A DNA stretch of 64,000 bases from Salipaludibacillus keqinensis (GTDB lineage: Bacteria; Bacillota; Bacilli; Bacillales; Salisediminibacteriaceae): NCBI RefSeq assembly GCF_003226325.1, contig NZ_PDOD01000005.1, positions 248,001 to 312,000 on the forward strand, in the 5' to 3' direction. A program made the position numbers and the translations under genes. Below are positions 1-8,955 of this stretch, in pieces. The stretch's first letter is position 1; every line of letters begins with the position of its first letter. The notes under the pieces are model-generated. The model made no database searches. It was not told where the DNA came from and saw only the letters and a program-made list of their open reading frames with translations.

Positions 1-519
1 CTTCAAGGAATGCAACCAATTATAGGTTACAATTATGGAGCGCAACAATTCGATCGTATGCGTGAAACGATCATTCTTGGACTTAAGGTGGTAACTGCTT
101 TTTCAATTCTAGTATTTGTGGTAATCATGGCTTTCCCAGGAGTGTTTATGAGGGTGTTCACACCAGACCCTGATGTCATTGCCGCAGGGTCAGATGGAAT
201 GCGAATCATGTTCGCGATGGCATTCTTGATTGGGGTGCAAGTGGTAAGTGGCGGACTTTATCAAGCTTTAGGTAAAGCGAAACCTGCTTTGATCTTGTCT
301 ATGTCCCGGCAAGTATTATTTCTCATTCCATTAGTGTTGATATTACCGCAATTTTTTGGTGTGTGGGGCGTTTGGATCGCTTTTCCTGTAGCGGATATTC
401 TATCATTTAGCTTATCGGTGTTTTTCATGTACAAGGATCGGAAATTATTTTTTACAGGTAAAGATTCATCAGGAGGATCTGGTGGATTAAGAATAGAAGA
501 GCAACCGGCATCTTCTTAA
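1..519 (+). CDS. MATE family multidrug/Na+ antiporter, C-terminal part
   Basis: The reading frame is open from base 1, so the gene starts outside the window and only about the last 172 residues are visible. The start of the fragment, GMQPIIGYNYGA, is a typical MATE motif, followed by four or so hydrophobic segments with the alternating pattern of the second MATE half. MATE proteins export cationic drugs or metabolites in exchange for Na+ or H+. The tail after the last membrane segment (from about FFTGKDSSGG) is short, polar and probably cytoplasmic. A short perfect inverted repeat (TTAATTAG/CTAATTAA, 517-536) covers the stop codon. The substrate cannot be told from this fragment. Confidence 0.85.
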   Translation, partial: LQGMQPIIGYNYGAQQFDRMRETIILGLKVVTAFSILVFVVIMAFPGVFMRVFTPDPDVIAAGSDGMRIMFAMAFLIGVQVVSGGLYQALGKAKPALILSMSRQVLFLIPLVLILPQFFGVWGVWIAFPVADILSFSLSVFFMYKDRKLFFTGKDSSGGSGGLRIEEQPASS

Positions 520-636
520 TTAGTGGTCTAATTAACTGCTTCGATGCTGAAATTCGTGTGACAAAGTGTGAAATAAACACGAAAATTGAGCAAGTAGGGA
601 AATTCAGACTAGTAGATGTACTAATCAACATAAAGA

Positions 637-671
637 AAAGCCAGCTCGGTTAACTTGCCGAGCTGGCTTAA
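637..671. terminator. Bidirectional terminator between the MATE and stress-protein genes
   Basis: Near-perfect hairpin (AAGCCAGCTCGG, short loop, CCGAGCTGGCTT) between two convergent genes. The minus-strand side is followed by a T-rich stretch, so it mainly ends the sulP-usp transcript and may also stop the MATE transcript. Confidence 0.8.
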
Positions 672-673
672 GG

Positions 674-1099
674 TTATTTAACCATGAGTACAGGCATTTT
701 TACATGCTTCATGACCTTGTGGCTGACGCTTCCTAGTACCATGGTTTGCACAGTACCTAGTCCACGGCTCCCAATTACTAAAGCATCAAAGTCATTCTTG
801 TTCGCATGGTCTATAATTGATTCGGCGGCACTATTACTTCCGTGTAAAACAGTTGTTTCATACTTTATTCCAGCTTGAGCAATCATCTCTTCAAACGGAG
901 TAAGCATAAGCTTTCTTTTTCTTGAAGCTGAATCAGAATCACCGTATTGCAGAACATCAGACTTTGACTTATTGCCTGCTACAACATAAAGGATTTCAAT
1001 TGTTCCATTACCTTCTAAGGTTGCTAAATCAATGGCCTTTTGTGCTGCTCGTTTTGAATGATCAGATCCGTCTATCGCTAATAATAAATGTTTAAACAT
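674..1099 (-). CDS. UspA family universal stress protein
   Basis: A 141-residue protein of the usual single-domain Usp length. It has the N-terminal LLAIDGSDHS motif and a C-terminal nucleotide-binding signature G-SRG-(9 residues)-GS around VIGSRGLG, typical of ATP-binding Usp proteins. The ATG is preceded by GGGGGAAAG at good spacing. It starts 17 bases after the stop of the SulP transporter on the same strand, so the two form an operon. Such pairing of SulP transporters with a Usp protein is familiar in bacteria and suggests the Usp protein senses or modulates the transporter (inference). Confidence is high for the family and low for the exact role. Confidence 0.9.
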   Translation of the reverse strand: MFKHLLLAIDGSDHSKRAAQKAIDLATLEGNGTIEILYVVAGNKSKSDVLQYGDSDSASRKRKLMLTPFEEMIAQAGIKYETTVLHGSNSAAESIIDHANKNDFDALVIGSRGLGTVQTMVLGSVSHKVMKHVKMPVLMVK

Positions 1100-1116
1100 A
1101 TCTTTCCCCCAAACGA

Positions 1117-2580
1117 TTAGTGACCAGAAGCTTTACTCAAGCCGCCAATCCGATCCATTAAATCAGTACTCTCTTTATTCATTCCTTTGAGTTCAACCTT
1201 CACGTTCCGTTGATCAAACTTATGCTCAATTTTATCGATTGCTCCGATAGCAGAGTCATCCCATAAATGAGCATCTGAAATATCTAAGACAACTTTATGA
1301 ACAGATTCATCATAATTGACCTGATCTAAAAAGTCTGTGACAGATGCAAAAAATAGTTGACCGTGAATTTCGTAAGTTCGCACATCACCTTTATCATTCA
1401 GATATTTCTCAACTCGAACTTTCGAAACTTTCCAAGCGAAGAATATAGCACTTAAGACAACACCAGTTAAGACACCGATAGATAAGTCGTGAGTATATAC
1501 CACAGTCCCGACAGTTACTACCATAACAATCGCATCGGTACGAGGTATGCGATGAATGTTTCGTAATGATGACCAGTCGAAGGTACCGATTGATACCATG
1601 ATCATCACACCAGCGAGGGCAGCCATAGGAATTTGTACAACTAATCCACCTAAGACTATGATTAAAAACATTAAGAAAATGCCTGCTACGAGAGAAGATA
1701 ATCGACCATTACCACCTGATTTTACATTTATGACGGATTGTCCAATCATAGCACAACCGGCCATACCCCCAAAGCAACCTGTGATCATGTTAGCTATTCC
1801 TTGACCGCGAGACTCTTTATTTTTATTGCTATCTGTGTCAGTCATATCATCGACAATTGAAGCTGTTAACAGTGTTTCTAACAAACCAACAATAGCTAAA
1901 GCGACTGAATATGGAAGAATAATCATGAGCGTTTCAAAGTTCAAAGGAATATTTGGTAATGCAAATACAGGTAATGCTTGAGTAAGTGCGCCCATATCTC
2001 CCACAGTTCGAACCCCGAAATTCATAGTAATGGCGATAGCAGTCACAACAATAATTGCCACGAGTGTTGAAGGAACGGCCTTCGTAAAACGAGGAAGGAT
2101 GTAGATAATAGCTAACGTAAGAGCTACTAACGAATACATAATCCACGTTTCTCCGACAAAGTGTTGTAATTGAGAAGTGAAAATCAAAATAGCTAAGGCA
2201 TTGACGAATCCAATCATAACGGATCTTGGTACGAATTTCATAAAGCTTGACAGTTTAAAAATACCAAAGAGTAACTGAATAATTCCAGTTAAAATGGTTG
2301 CTGCCAACAAGTACTCTAAGCCGTGATCCGCGACTAATGTGATCATTAACAATGCCATAGCCCCTGTAGCCCCTGAGATCATTCCCGGTCTTCCTCCGAT
2401 AAAAGCAATAACGACAGCGATACAAAAGGCAGCGTATAATCCCACCATTGGATCTACCCCAGCAATAATCGAGAAGGCAATTGCTTCAGGGATCAATGCT
2501 AACGCCACAACAATACCAGCTAGGACGTCACCTCTGACATTTCCTAACCATTCTTTTTTCAATTTTTCTACGTAATTCAC
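1117..2580 (-). CDS. SulP family anion transporter with STAS domain
   Basis: About 487 residues. The N-terminal part carries the SulP signature ([15 protein letters not shown]) and around ten to twelve membrane segments. The last ~100 residues are a STAS domain ([19 protein letters not shown]), the anti-sigma-antagonist-like fold found at the end of SulP carriers. Members move sulfate, bicarbonate or other anions with H+ or Na+; the substrate here is not visible. I chose the GTG at 2580 because AGAGGT lies six bases upstream. A longer reading from a TTG at 2613 has no ribosome site and would place the SD inside the gene. It is co-transcribed with the Usp protein. Confidence 0.9.
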   Translation of the reverse strand: MNYVEKLKKEWLGNVRGDVLAGIVVALALIPEAIAFSIIAGVDPMVGLYAAFCIAVVIAFIGGRPGMISGATGAMALLMITLVADHGLEYLLAATILTGIIQLLFGIFKLSSFMKFVPRSVMIGFVNALAILIFTSQLQHFVGETWIMYSLVALTLAIIYILPRFTKAVPSTLVAIIVVTAIAITMNFGVRTVGDMGALTQALPVFALPNIPLNFETLMIILPYSVALAIVGLLETLLTASIVDDMTDTDSNKNKESRGQGIANMITGCFGGMAGCAMIGQSVINVKSGGNGRLSSLVAGIFLMFLIIVLGGLVVQIPMAALAGVMIMVSIGTFDWSSLRNIHRIPRTDAIVMVVTVGTVVYTHDLSIGVLTGVVLSAIFFAWKVSKVRVEKYLNDKGDVRTYEIHGQLFFASVTDFLDQVNYDESVHKVVLDISDAHLWDDSAIGAIDKIEHKFDQRNVKVELKGMNKESTDLMDRIGGLSKASGH

Positions 2581-2620
2581 ACGTGCACCTCTTTCTATAT
2601 GAATAGATTTCAAAATATTA

Positions 2621-2641
2621 GAGCTTCTCCGTAAGAAGCTC
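2621..2641. promoter_or_regulatory. Perfect inverted repeat upstream of sulP
   Basis: GAGCTTCT, 5-base spacer, AGAAGCTC. It lies about 40 bases upstream of the sulP start codon in the leader or promoter. No T-run follows on either strand, so it is more likely an operator or mRNA structure than a terminator. The rest of the 430-base gap between sulP and the HAD gene (2581-3010) shows only AT-rich promoter-like sequence with no open frame I would support. Confidence 0.4.
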
Positions 2642-3010
2642 GGTCCGGCAAGAACAAAGGAAGTGTAACAGGTTTAATTTAAAAAGGAAAATGTTATGTA
2701 AGCGTGCGTCATCTTATTTATCCTACCTATAAATCCTAAATACTTGAATATCATTCAGTTTTCACAAAAAAGACACAATTTTACCCTAATTTGAATGAAA
2801 CAAAACTACATATTTTTAAACTGCGAAAAATTAATTCGCCAATGCTTGGAGCCAATTCACTACAGCGCTGAGTTAAATGTAATTTATAAGGCAACATTTA
2901 CAAATAATTTACTAAATTCATATGAATATCACACTATCATAAAGGTAGCTTAATAGTTTTGTTCTAAAATAAATAATAGAGATCAAACTAAGTTTTTCAG
3001 GAGGAGAACA

Positions 3011-3799
3011 ATGACTATTAGAGCAGCATTTATTGATATGGATGGAACATTATTAACAGAAGATAATCAAATAACCAATAGAAATTATCAAGCGATCCAA
3101 CAATTAAAGCAACAAGGGGTAATGGTTTTCTTAGCAACAGGGAGACAAAAGGACATCACCTTTCCTTATCATCAACAATTGAAATTAACAACACCGATGA
3201 TTTGTTTGAATGGGGCTGCGATTTATGACTCATTTTCTTTGGATCCCCTCGTCGTTCGACCTGTTCATATTAATACAAATCTTTTTCATCGAGTAACACA
3301 TGACGATCCTTGCAACGTGATCATTCATGCACCAGAGGGACTTTATTGTAAAAAAATCGATGAGACAGTTCAAAGTTGGATGGAAGAAAGCATGAAAGAA
3401 CCTTATTATATAGGAAGCTTAATGAAAGAGTATCCACAAGTTGTACTTAAATACAGTGTCCGTACCGGGAGAAGGAGCGCTCCATTTGCTCATTACTTTA
3501 AGCATGAAGCAGAAGTGATCGAATGGGAGGACGGATTTGAAATTGTTAGCAAGGGAGTTTCGAAATGGTCTGCCATTGAATATATTTTGAACACATACGG
3601 AATCAAGAAAGAAGAAGCTATTGCTTTTGGAGACGGACCGAACGATATTGAAATGATTCAATCCATCGGTACAGGAGTTGCTATGGGAAATGGAGTGGCC
3701 CAGTTAAAGCAAGTTGCCGATTACGTGACGGGAGATTCTGAAGAAGATGGTCTTGCTTATTATATAGAACAACAATTGATAAAAACGTTCTCAGCTTAA
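3011..3799 (+). CDS. Cof-type HAD superfamily phosphatase
   Basis: 262 residues, the usual size for the Cof/YkrA-like group. Motif I is FIDMDGTLL (nucleophile and acid/base aspartates), motif II FLATGRQ, and motif IV GDGPNDIEMI binding Mg2+. The large insert between motifs II and III is the C2-type cap. These enzymes dephosphorylate sugar phosphates, nucleotides or cofactors such as FMN; the substrate cannot be predicted. The ATG follows a strong AGGAGGAG site. It is a single-gene unit ending in a hairpin that overlaps the stop codon. Confidence 0.9.
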   Translation: MTIRAAFIDMDGTLLTEDNQITNRNYQAIQQLKQQGVMVFLATGRQKDITFPYHQQLKLTTPMICLNGAAIYDSFSLDPLVVRPVHINTNLFHRVTHDDPCNVIIHAPEGLYCKKIDETVQSWMEESMKEPYYIGSLMKEYPQVVLKYSVRTGRRSAPFAHYFKHEAEVIEWEDGFEIVSKGVSKWSAIEYILNTYGIKKEEAIAFGDGPNDIEMIQSIGTGVAMGNGVAQLKQVADYVTGDSEEDGLAYYIEQQLIKTFSA

Positions 3800-3816
3800 T
3801 TGAGAATGTTTTTCTT
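3784..3816 (+). terminator. Terminator of the HAD gene
   Basis: AACGTTCTCA, 7-base loop, TGAGAATGTT, then a T-run. The left arm overlaps the last codons of the HAD gene. Confidence 0.8.
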
Positions 3817-3828
3817 ATTCGCTTTACT

Positions 3829-3842
3829 GGTATAGACAACTA
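3829..3842. promoter_or_regulatory. Candidate NagR (dre-type) operator before the amino-sugar operon
   Basis: TGGTATAGACAACT resembles the dre sites bound by NagR/YvoA, the GlcNAc-6-P or GlcN-6-P responsive GntR repressor of nagAB in Bacillus (recalled consensus close to TGGTCTAGACCA). It is an imperfect dyad about 60 bases before the first gene. A possible sigma-A promoter (TTGGTA and TATACT) follows. No nagR gene is present in this cluster, so the regulator would be encoded elsewhere. Confidence 0.45.
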
Positions 3843-3893
3843 AACATAAACTTGGTAAACTGTATATACTGAACGAGTAGAGGAGATATGGCA

Positions 3894-4625
3894 ATGATCG
3901 ATCAATATTTTACTAAAATACATGAATTACTAGAAACGATTCAACAAAATCAAATGTGGACGTTGCAACAAGTAGCTGAGAAAACAGCAAGGGCACTTCA
4001 GAAAGACGGTATTATTCAACTGTTTGGCGCGGGACATTCCCATTTGTTTGGAGAAGAAGTGTTCTACCGAGCTGGAGGGCTTGTGCCCATTAAACCCATT
4101 TTAGAAGAAGATCTCATGTTGCACCGGGGAGCTGTGCGGTCTTCTCAATTTGAGAGATCTAACGAGTATGCTGCTGCTTTCGTACAGACATTAGACATCC
4201 AGCCTAATGATGTGTTGTTTGTATCATCTACTTCAGGAAGAAACCCCGTCCCTATTGAAGTGGCGCAGTACGCTAAAGACAAAGGTGCATTTGTCGTAGC
4301 TATGACATCCCTCTCTTACTCTCAAAGCCAGGAATCCAGACATCATTCTGGGAGGAGACTCTTTGAAGTTGCAGATGTAACGATCGATAACTTAAGTGTC
4401 AAAGGGGACGCTGTATTAAATCACGATAAGGTAAAAGTGCCGTTCGCACCAACATCCACTGTTATTGGAACGTGCGTGATCAATGCTATTATGGCGGAAA
4501 CTGTTCAATTCCTTGCAGAATGGGGAGTAGAACCTCCTGTGTTATTAAGTGGGAATATAGATGGGGCTGATGACCATAACGAGAAACTGATTGATCGCTA
4601 TCGAAATAGAATCCCAATGTTATAG
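3894..4625 (+). CDS. SIS domain sugar-phosphate protein of the nag operon
   Basis: About 243 residues with one SIS (sugar isomerase) domain: LFGAGHSHLFGEE near residue 48 and VSSTSGRNP near residue 115 form the phosphosugar-binding loops. It resembles the UPF0309 group often found beside nagA and nagB. It is not a clear MurQ etherase. The likely role is isomerisation or binding of an amino-sugar phosphate, or regulation (inference from context). The ATG at 3894 lies eight bases after AGGAG, whereas the upstream in-frame ATG at 3888 is only two bases from it, so the later start is preferred. It is the first gene of an operon with nagA (24-base gap) and nagB. Confidence 0.75.
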   Translation: MIDQYFTKIHELLETIQQNQMWTLQQVAEKTARALQKDGIIQLFGAGHSHLFGEEVFYRAGGLVPIKPILEEDLMLHRGAVRSSQFERSNEYAAAFVQTLDIQPNDVLFVSSTSGRNPVPIEVAQYAKDKGAFVVAMTSLSYSQSQESRHHSGRRLFEVADVTIDNLSVKGDAVLNHDKVKVPFAPTSTVIGTCVINAIMAETVQFLAEWGVEPPVLLSGNIDGADDHNEKLIDRYRNRIPML

Positions 4626-4649
4626 GAATCTTTGCAAGGAGGAACTCAC

Positions 4650-5810
4650 ATGACTACTTATTTATTTGAAAATGCAACATTGTTTAGTGGGATTGAAACG
4701 GTAAATAATCCTTTATTAGAAATAAAGAAGGGACGAATTGTTTCAATTGTAGAATCTTTTAATAGTGAACATATCGTAGATGAAATGGTGACATTTCCAT
4801 CTCCAGTCTATATTGTTCCAGGATTTATTGACATCCATATCCATGGAGTAAAAGGAGCCGATGTGATGGATGGGACTTTACAATCGCTTCAGACGATGAA
4901 GAAGGCCTTGCCTCAAGAAGGAACGACTTCATTTTTGGCAACGACGATTACTCAATCCGAAGAGGAGATACTTCAGGCCTTGCAGACGGTTAAGTCCAGC
5001 TTGGATCAAGATTCTAGCGGATGTGAAATGCTTGGTGTTCACTTGGAAGGACCGTTTATTTCAAAGAAAAGAGCAGGAGCACAGCCCCTTGAATTTATTC
5101 GCTCAGCAGATGTGTCTTTGTTTAACAAATTTCAGAAAGCTAGTGGCAAGAACATCAAGCTTGTAACAATGGCTCCGGAAGAGGATCCTGACGGTAAACT
5201 TGTCGCAGAGCTGAAAAATCAGAGAGTCATTCCCTCTATAGGCCATTCTGATGCCTCCTATGAACAAGTGGTGCAAGGAATAGAGGATGGATTCAATCAC
5301 GTGACTCACTTGTTTAATGGGATGAAGGGAGCTCATCACCGAGATCTTGGTGTAGCTGGAGGTGCTTTGCTTCACGACGAACTCATGTCAGAGATGATCG
5401 TTGATGGCATTCATATTTCTCCACCAATGGTAAAGCTCGCTTATCAAACGATGGGAGCGGACCGAATCATTTTAATTACTGATGCTATGAGAGCAAAAGG
5501 TTTGAAGGAGGGCGAGTTTAGTTTAGGTGGTCAGACTGTTTATGTCACTGAAGATCGAGCGGTATTGAAAGATGGAACTCTTGCTGGCAGTGTTTTGAAA
5601 ATGAATGATGCTGTTAAGAATATGATCGAATATTCCGGGTGTTCTTTGCACGAAGCTGTGAAAATGGCGACGATCAATCCTGCTAAACAGTTAGGGATCC
5701 TTGATCGTAAAGGCAGCTTAGAGAATGGGAAAGATGCTGATTTTTGCATCGTATCAGAGAGCTTTGAAGTACTGCAAACTTACGCAAGAGGAGATAAGGT
5801 GTTTGGATAA
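4650..5810 (+). CDS. nagA: N-acetylglucosamine-6-phosphate deacetylase
   Basis: 386 residues. It removes acetate from GlcNAc-6-P to give GlcN-6-P in the cytoplasm. Amidohydrolase landmarks are visible: PGFIDIHIHG (metal-binding histidines), HLEGPF, the conserved HLFNGM segment, and TDAMRAKG with the catalytic aspartate. The ATG at 4650 follows AAGGAGGAAC at good spacing. The SIS gene lies upstream and nagB starts 14 bases downstream, so one transcript covers the pathway from GlcNAc-6-P to fructose-6-P. Confidence 0.95.
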   Translation: MTTYLFENATLFSGIETVNNPLLEIKKGRIVSIVESFNSEHIVDEMVTFPSPVYIVPGFIDIHIHGVKGADVMDGTLQSLQTMKKALPQEGTTSFLATTITQSEEEILQALQTVKSSLDQDSSGCEMLGVHLEGPFISKKRAGAQPLEFIRSADVSLFNKFQKASGKNIKLVTMAPEEDPDGKLVAELKNQRVIPSIGHSDASYEQVVQGIEDGFNHVTHLFNGMKGAHHRDLGVAGGALLHDELMSEMIVDGIHISPPMVKLAYQTMGADRIILITDAMRAKGLKEGEFSLGGQTVYVTEDRAVLKDGTLAGSVLKMNDAVKNMIEYSGCSLHEAVKMATINPAKQLGILDRKGSLENGKDADFCIVSESFEVLQTYARGDKVFG

Positions 5811-5824
5811 GGAGGGTGATCAAG

Positions 5825-6562
5825 ATGAACGTAATAAGAGCTCGGGACTATGAAGATATGAGTGAAAAGGCCTCACAATTAGTTGTAGATAAGATAAACG
5901 AATCAAACGTAAACGTGCTTGGTTTAGCTACTGGAGGAACTCCCGTAGGTTTATACAAACGTTTAATTAAAAAAATAAACAAAGGAAAAGCATCCTTTTC
6001 AAACATCCATACAGTGAATCTTGACGAATATATTGGTCTTTCAGCAGACGATCCAAACAGCTATCATCGGTATATGGATGATGTGTTATTCAAACATATA
6101 AACATTCCGAAAAGCCAAACCCACCTTCCTAATGGTGATGCAGAGGATGTTCAACTTGAGTGTTTACGTTATGAAGCGTTAATTCATGAACTGGGAGGTG
6201 TGGACTTGCAGCTATTAGGGATCGGGAACAATGGTCACATCGGGTTTAACGAACCGGGAAGTTCTTTTTCTGGAAGAACTCAAGTAGTCGAATTAGCTCC
6301 ATCCACGATCGAAGCAAACGCCAGGTATTTCTCTGATGAAGAAATGGTGCCTAGACAAGCCATTACTATGGGGATACAAACGATCATTGAAAGTAAAGGC
6401 ATTTTGTTATTAGCCTCTGGATTAGATAAAGCCGAAGCGATTCAAGAACTTATTGAAGGTGAAGTCTCGGAAAGTTGCCCGGCTACCGTTTTGCAAAAAC
6501 ATTCTGATTTAACAATCATAGCTGATGAACAGGCTTTATCACTTGTCACCAGTCTTAAATAG
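5825..6562 (+). CDS. nagB: Glucosamine-6-phosphate deaminase
   Basis: 245 residues, matching the short Bacillus-type NagB without the allosteric C-terminal extension of enteric enzymes. It converts GlcN-6-P to fructose-6-P and ammonia. Motifs: LATGGTPVGLY near the N terminus, VNLDEYIGL with the catalytic aspartate, and GIGNNGHIGFNEP with the catalytic histidine region. The ATG at 5825 lies nine bases after AAGGAGG; the in-frame GTG at 5816 falls inside that ribosome site and is rejected. It is the last gene of the nag operon; I see no clear hairpin terminator after it. Confidence 0.95.
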   Translation: MNVIRARDYEDMSEKASQLVVDKINESNVNVLGLATGGTPVGLYKRLIKKINKGKASFSNIHTVNLDEYIGLSADDPNSYHRYMDDVLFKHINIPKSQTHLPNGDAEDVQLECLRYEALIHELGGVDLQLLGIGNNGHIGFNEPGSSFSGRTQVVELAPSTIEANARYFSDEEMVPRQAITMGIQTIIESKGILLLASGLDKAEAIQELIEGEVSESCPATVLQKHSDLTIIADEQALSLVTSLK

Positions 6563-6706
6563 GGGGCAACACTTTCTTCACCTATGATGCAGAACGTTTT
6601 AATGTTGAATGTATTCAAAGGAGATTTCCCCTAGAAAAATTCACCATAATTATAGTAGAATAAGTAGATAGTTTCCATAATTTGTAGTGATCGCGGGGGA
6701 ATAGGT

Positions 6707-7165
6707 ATGAAACTTATGACGTTGGTTCTGATCAGTTTGTCGGTCATTACTTTCCGTTCGTGTGGAGAAGCTGTAGGGCATGACGATGTGGATTTGGATA
6801 TTGATACTGTTTACGCTGGAGGCGTTATGTCTTTAACTCCATACGTTGATTATGAGGGTGAGGAAGAGGCTGTATTTGAATACGGAAGCCAGATTGCATG
6901 GATCAATAAAATTGAACAAGATGGGGAGATTCTATATGAGTATGAAGGGGATCCTGGAAACGTACAACAAGATATACTGTTAGAAACAGATGGCCAGCAT
7001 GACGGGGAAACTGTTGAATTAGAAGTCGAACCAGGAATTTTTGATATTCACATGACAGCCCATTACTTTTTCACAAATGATCAAAGTGAAAGCAACGAGA
7101 CCGTGTCAGAGTATTCACATGAAAAAATGCAAAAAGTAGAGGTTCAAGGAAACGGATCACAGTAG
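6707..7165 (+). CDS. Small exported acidic protein, possible lipoprotein
   Basis: 152 residues, unrecognised. The first ~20 residues form a signal peptide (MKLMTLVLISLSV) followed by TFRSC. That cysteine would suit lipidation, but the arginine at -2 departs from the usual lipobox, so lipoprotein status is doubtful. The rest is very acidic and predicted beta-rich (VELEVEPGIFDIHMTAHYFF), like an Ig-type surface domain. The ribosome site GGGGGAATAGG precedes the ATG. It is a stand-alone gene between nagB and the cold shock gene. Function unknown. Confidence 0.6.
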   Translation: MKLMTLVLISLSVITFRSCGEAVGHDDVDLDIDTVYAGGVMSLTPYVDYEGEEEAVFEYGSQIAWINKIEQDGEILYEYEGDPGNVQQDILLETDGQHDGETVELEVEPGIFDIHMTAHYFFTNDQSESNETVSEYSHEKMQKVEVQGNGSQ

Positions 7166-7362
7166 GCAGGACATGTGATTATTTTCCATAATTCAACAAT
7201 TTTATCAGGAGAGATGTTGATTCATATATAAGATTATGATACGATTAATCAGTAAAATGATTTGAATTCGAAAAACATTTTTTCGCCTCCAAAAAGTATT
7301 TTTTGCAAGGCACGAAAAGTTTTTACGTTATTCAAAGATTCAATTGAAGGAGGCCGTTAATT

Positions 7363-7560
7363 ATGACAGGCAAAGTAAAATGGTTTAATGCAGAAAAAGG
7401 TTTTGGTTTCATCGAGCGTGAAGATGGGGACGACGTATTCGTTCATTTCTCCGCTATTGAGGGTGAAGGTTTCAAAACTCTAGAAGAAGGTCAAGATGTT
7501 GAATTCGAAATCGTCGAAGGCGACCGTGGACCACAAGCTTCTAACGTAGTAAAGCTATAA
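7363..7560 (+). CDS. Cold shock protein, CspA/CspB family
   Basis: 65 residues, a complete single cold-shock domain. RNP1 is KGFGFIE and RNP2 is VFVHFSAI, the two aromatic-rich nucleic-acid-binding motifs. It is an RNA chaperone acting on transcription and translation, especially after a temperature drop. The AAGGAGG site sits seven bases before the ATG. A fairly long untranslated leader (about 7260-7362) is typical for csp genes and may form the cold-responsive structure, though I did not fold it. A strong hairpin terminator follows directly. Confidence 0.95.
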   Translation: MTGKVKWFNAEKGFGFIEREDGDDVFVHFSAIEGEGFKTLEEGQDVEFEIVEGDRGPQASNVVKL

Positions 7561-7589
7561 TCCGTTAAGGATAACTATAATAATGATCA

Positions 7590-7620
7590 AAACCTGTTCC
7601 TTTTTGGAACAGGTTTTTTT
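7590..7620 (+). terminator. Terminator of the cold shock gene
   Basis: AACCTGTTCC, short T loop, GGAACAGGTT followed by seven T's. Confidence 0.9.
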
Positions 7621-7831
7621 GTTGTGTGAAATTCACATGTTCAAGACAGGTAGTTGATAAAGTGAAAAATTAGAGGTTATGGTGAAGAGGGGCGTAAAAG
7701 AGGTCATACTACAGAGATACAGTCAATTATATATGGATAAAAATGAAAAATTTCCGAATCTTCGTTTTGACTATTGATAAAAAGAGGGAAAAGAACCATA
7801 GTATGAGTGAGAATGTAAAGAGGTGAGAAGA

Positions 7832-8824
7832 ATGGTCACAATTAATGATATAGCGAATTTATCTGGTGTCTCAAGAACGACTGTTTCCCGTGTATTAAAT
7901 AATTCGGGTTATGTAAGTGAGAGTGCAAAACGAAAGGTTCAGGAGATTATTGAAAGCACAGGCTATGTGCCAAGCGAACAAGCCAAGTCTCTCAGAACAA
8001 AGCAAACGAAAGTTATTGGCGTCATTCTACCTAAAATCAGTACGGAGACAGCCAGTAGGGTTGTTGATGGGATCGATAAGAAATTAAGTGAGCATGGGTA
8101 TCATATCTTGCTTGCTAACGCGAATTTAAATGTGGAAAAGGAGATTGAACATTTACGCTTATTACAAAGCCGAAGAGTAGACGGAATCATTTTAGTTGCT
8201 ACAAATATAGAAACTCAATTAATTAAAACGATTCAAGAAATGAATGTGCCTGTGGTCGCTTTAGGTCAAGAGGTCCCTGGTATTTCCTCTGTTGTGTACG
8301 ATGATTATCATGCTGCTTATGATGTGACATCTTTACTTATTGAAAAGGGACATAAACGGATTGGCTTTATAGGGGTGAGTGAAACGGATCGAGCAGTAGG
8401 GTTTGAAAGGAAGCGGGCTTTCTTAGATGCCATGAAGGCTTATAACTTAGACGTTTATTCAGCTTGGATCCAAGAAGGGGTGTTTGATATTCATTCCGGT
8501 GGGCAAGCGATGAAAACCATCTTGGAAGAATCACCACAGAGCCCGACTGCGATTTTTGCCGTAACAGACCGTTTGGCGATAGGGGCCATGCAAGTTATTA
8601 AAGAGAAAAATATAGATATCCCGAAACAAATATCTGTGGTAGGTATAGGCGCTTCAGATTTATCTAAATATGTATCACCATCGTTGACTACAGTTGATTA
8701 TTATAACGAAAAAGCGGGTATAGAAACAGCAAACCTCATGATTGAACAATTAGTGAAAAAAGAAGAAAAGCCTAAAAAATTGTTGATGAGCTATGGACTT
8801 ATTTTGAGAGATAGTTTATCATAG
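7832..8824 (+). CDS. LacI family transcriptional regulator
   Basis: 330 residues. An N-terminal helix-turn-helix (TINDIANLSGVSRTTVSRVLNNSGYVS, split here as residues 3-29) is followed by the LacI hinge and a periplasmic-binding-like effector domain (VIGVILPKIS near residue 60; GFIGVSETDRAVGFERKR). The ATG at 7832 is preferred because AAGAGGTG lies six bases upstream; the GTG at 7823 is part of that site. It sits directly before a PTS sugar permease, and two identical LacI-type operators lie between them, so it most likely represses that permease until the sugar or its phosphate binds (inference). Confidence 0.9.
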   Translation: MVTINDIANLSGVSRTTVSRVLNNSGYVSESAKRKVQEIIESTGYVPSEQAKSLRTKQTKVIGVILPKISTETASRVVDGIDKKLSEHGYHILLANANLNVEKEIEHLRLLQSRRVDGIILVATNIETQLIKTIQEMNVPVVALGQEVPGISSVVYDDYHAAYDVTSLLIEKGHKRIGFIGVSETDRAVGFERKRAFLDAMKAYNLDVYSAWIQEGVFDIHSGGQAMKTILEESPQSPTAIFAVTDRLAIGAMQVIKEKNIDIPKQISVVGIGASDLSKYVSPSLTTVDYYNEKAGIETANLMIEQLVKKEEKPKKLLMSYGLILRDSLS

Positions 8825-8827
8825 TTG

Positions 8828-8884
8828 TGGAATCGATTACATAAGCGATTTCCTCTTTATTGGAACATATGGAATCGATTACAT
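8828..8884. promoter_or_regulatory. Two identical LacI-type operators before the PTS gene
   Basis: The 15-mer TGGAATCGATTACAT occurs at 8828-8842 and again at 8870-8884. Each has the CG-centred palindrome AATCGATT expected for a LacI-family operator. The copies are 42 bases apart, four helical turns, so dimers on both would face the same side of the DNA. Candidate promoter elements (TTGCAT at 8900 and CATAAT at 8924) follow. Confidence 0.75.
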
Positions 8885-8955
8885 GATCAGGTGGACTTAT
8901 TGCATGGTTTTACAGAAGCAGGACATAATGAAAGAGAATGAAAGGGGCGTTTACC

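Noticed and set aside
3894-4625. MurQ (MurNAc-6-P etherase) as identity of the SIS protein
   Set aside because: The length is shorter than MurQ and I do not see its characteristic motifs; context favours GlcNAc metabolism.
6671-6702. Sigma-B promoter (GTTTCC ... GGGAAT) before the exported protein at 6707
   Set aside because: The spacer is about 20 bases and the -10 would touch the start codon.
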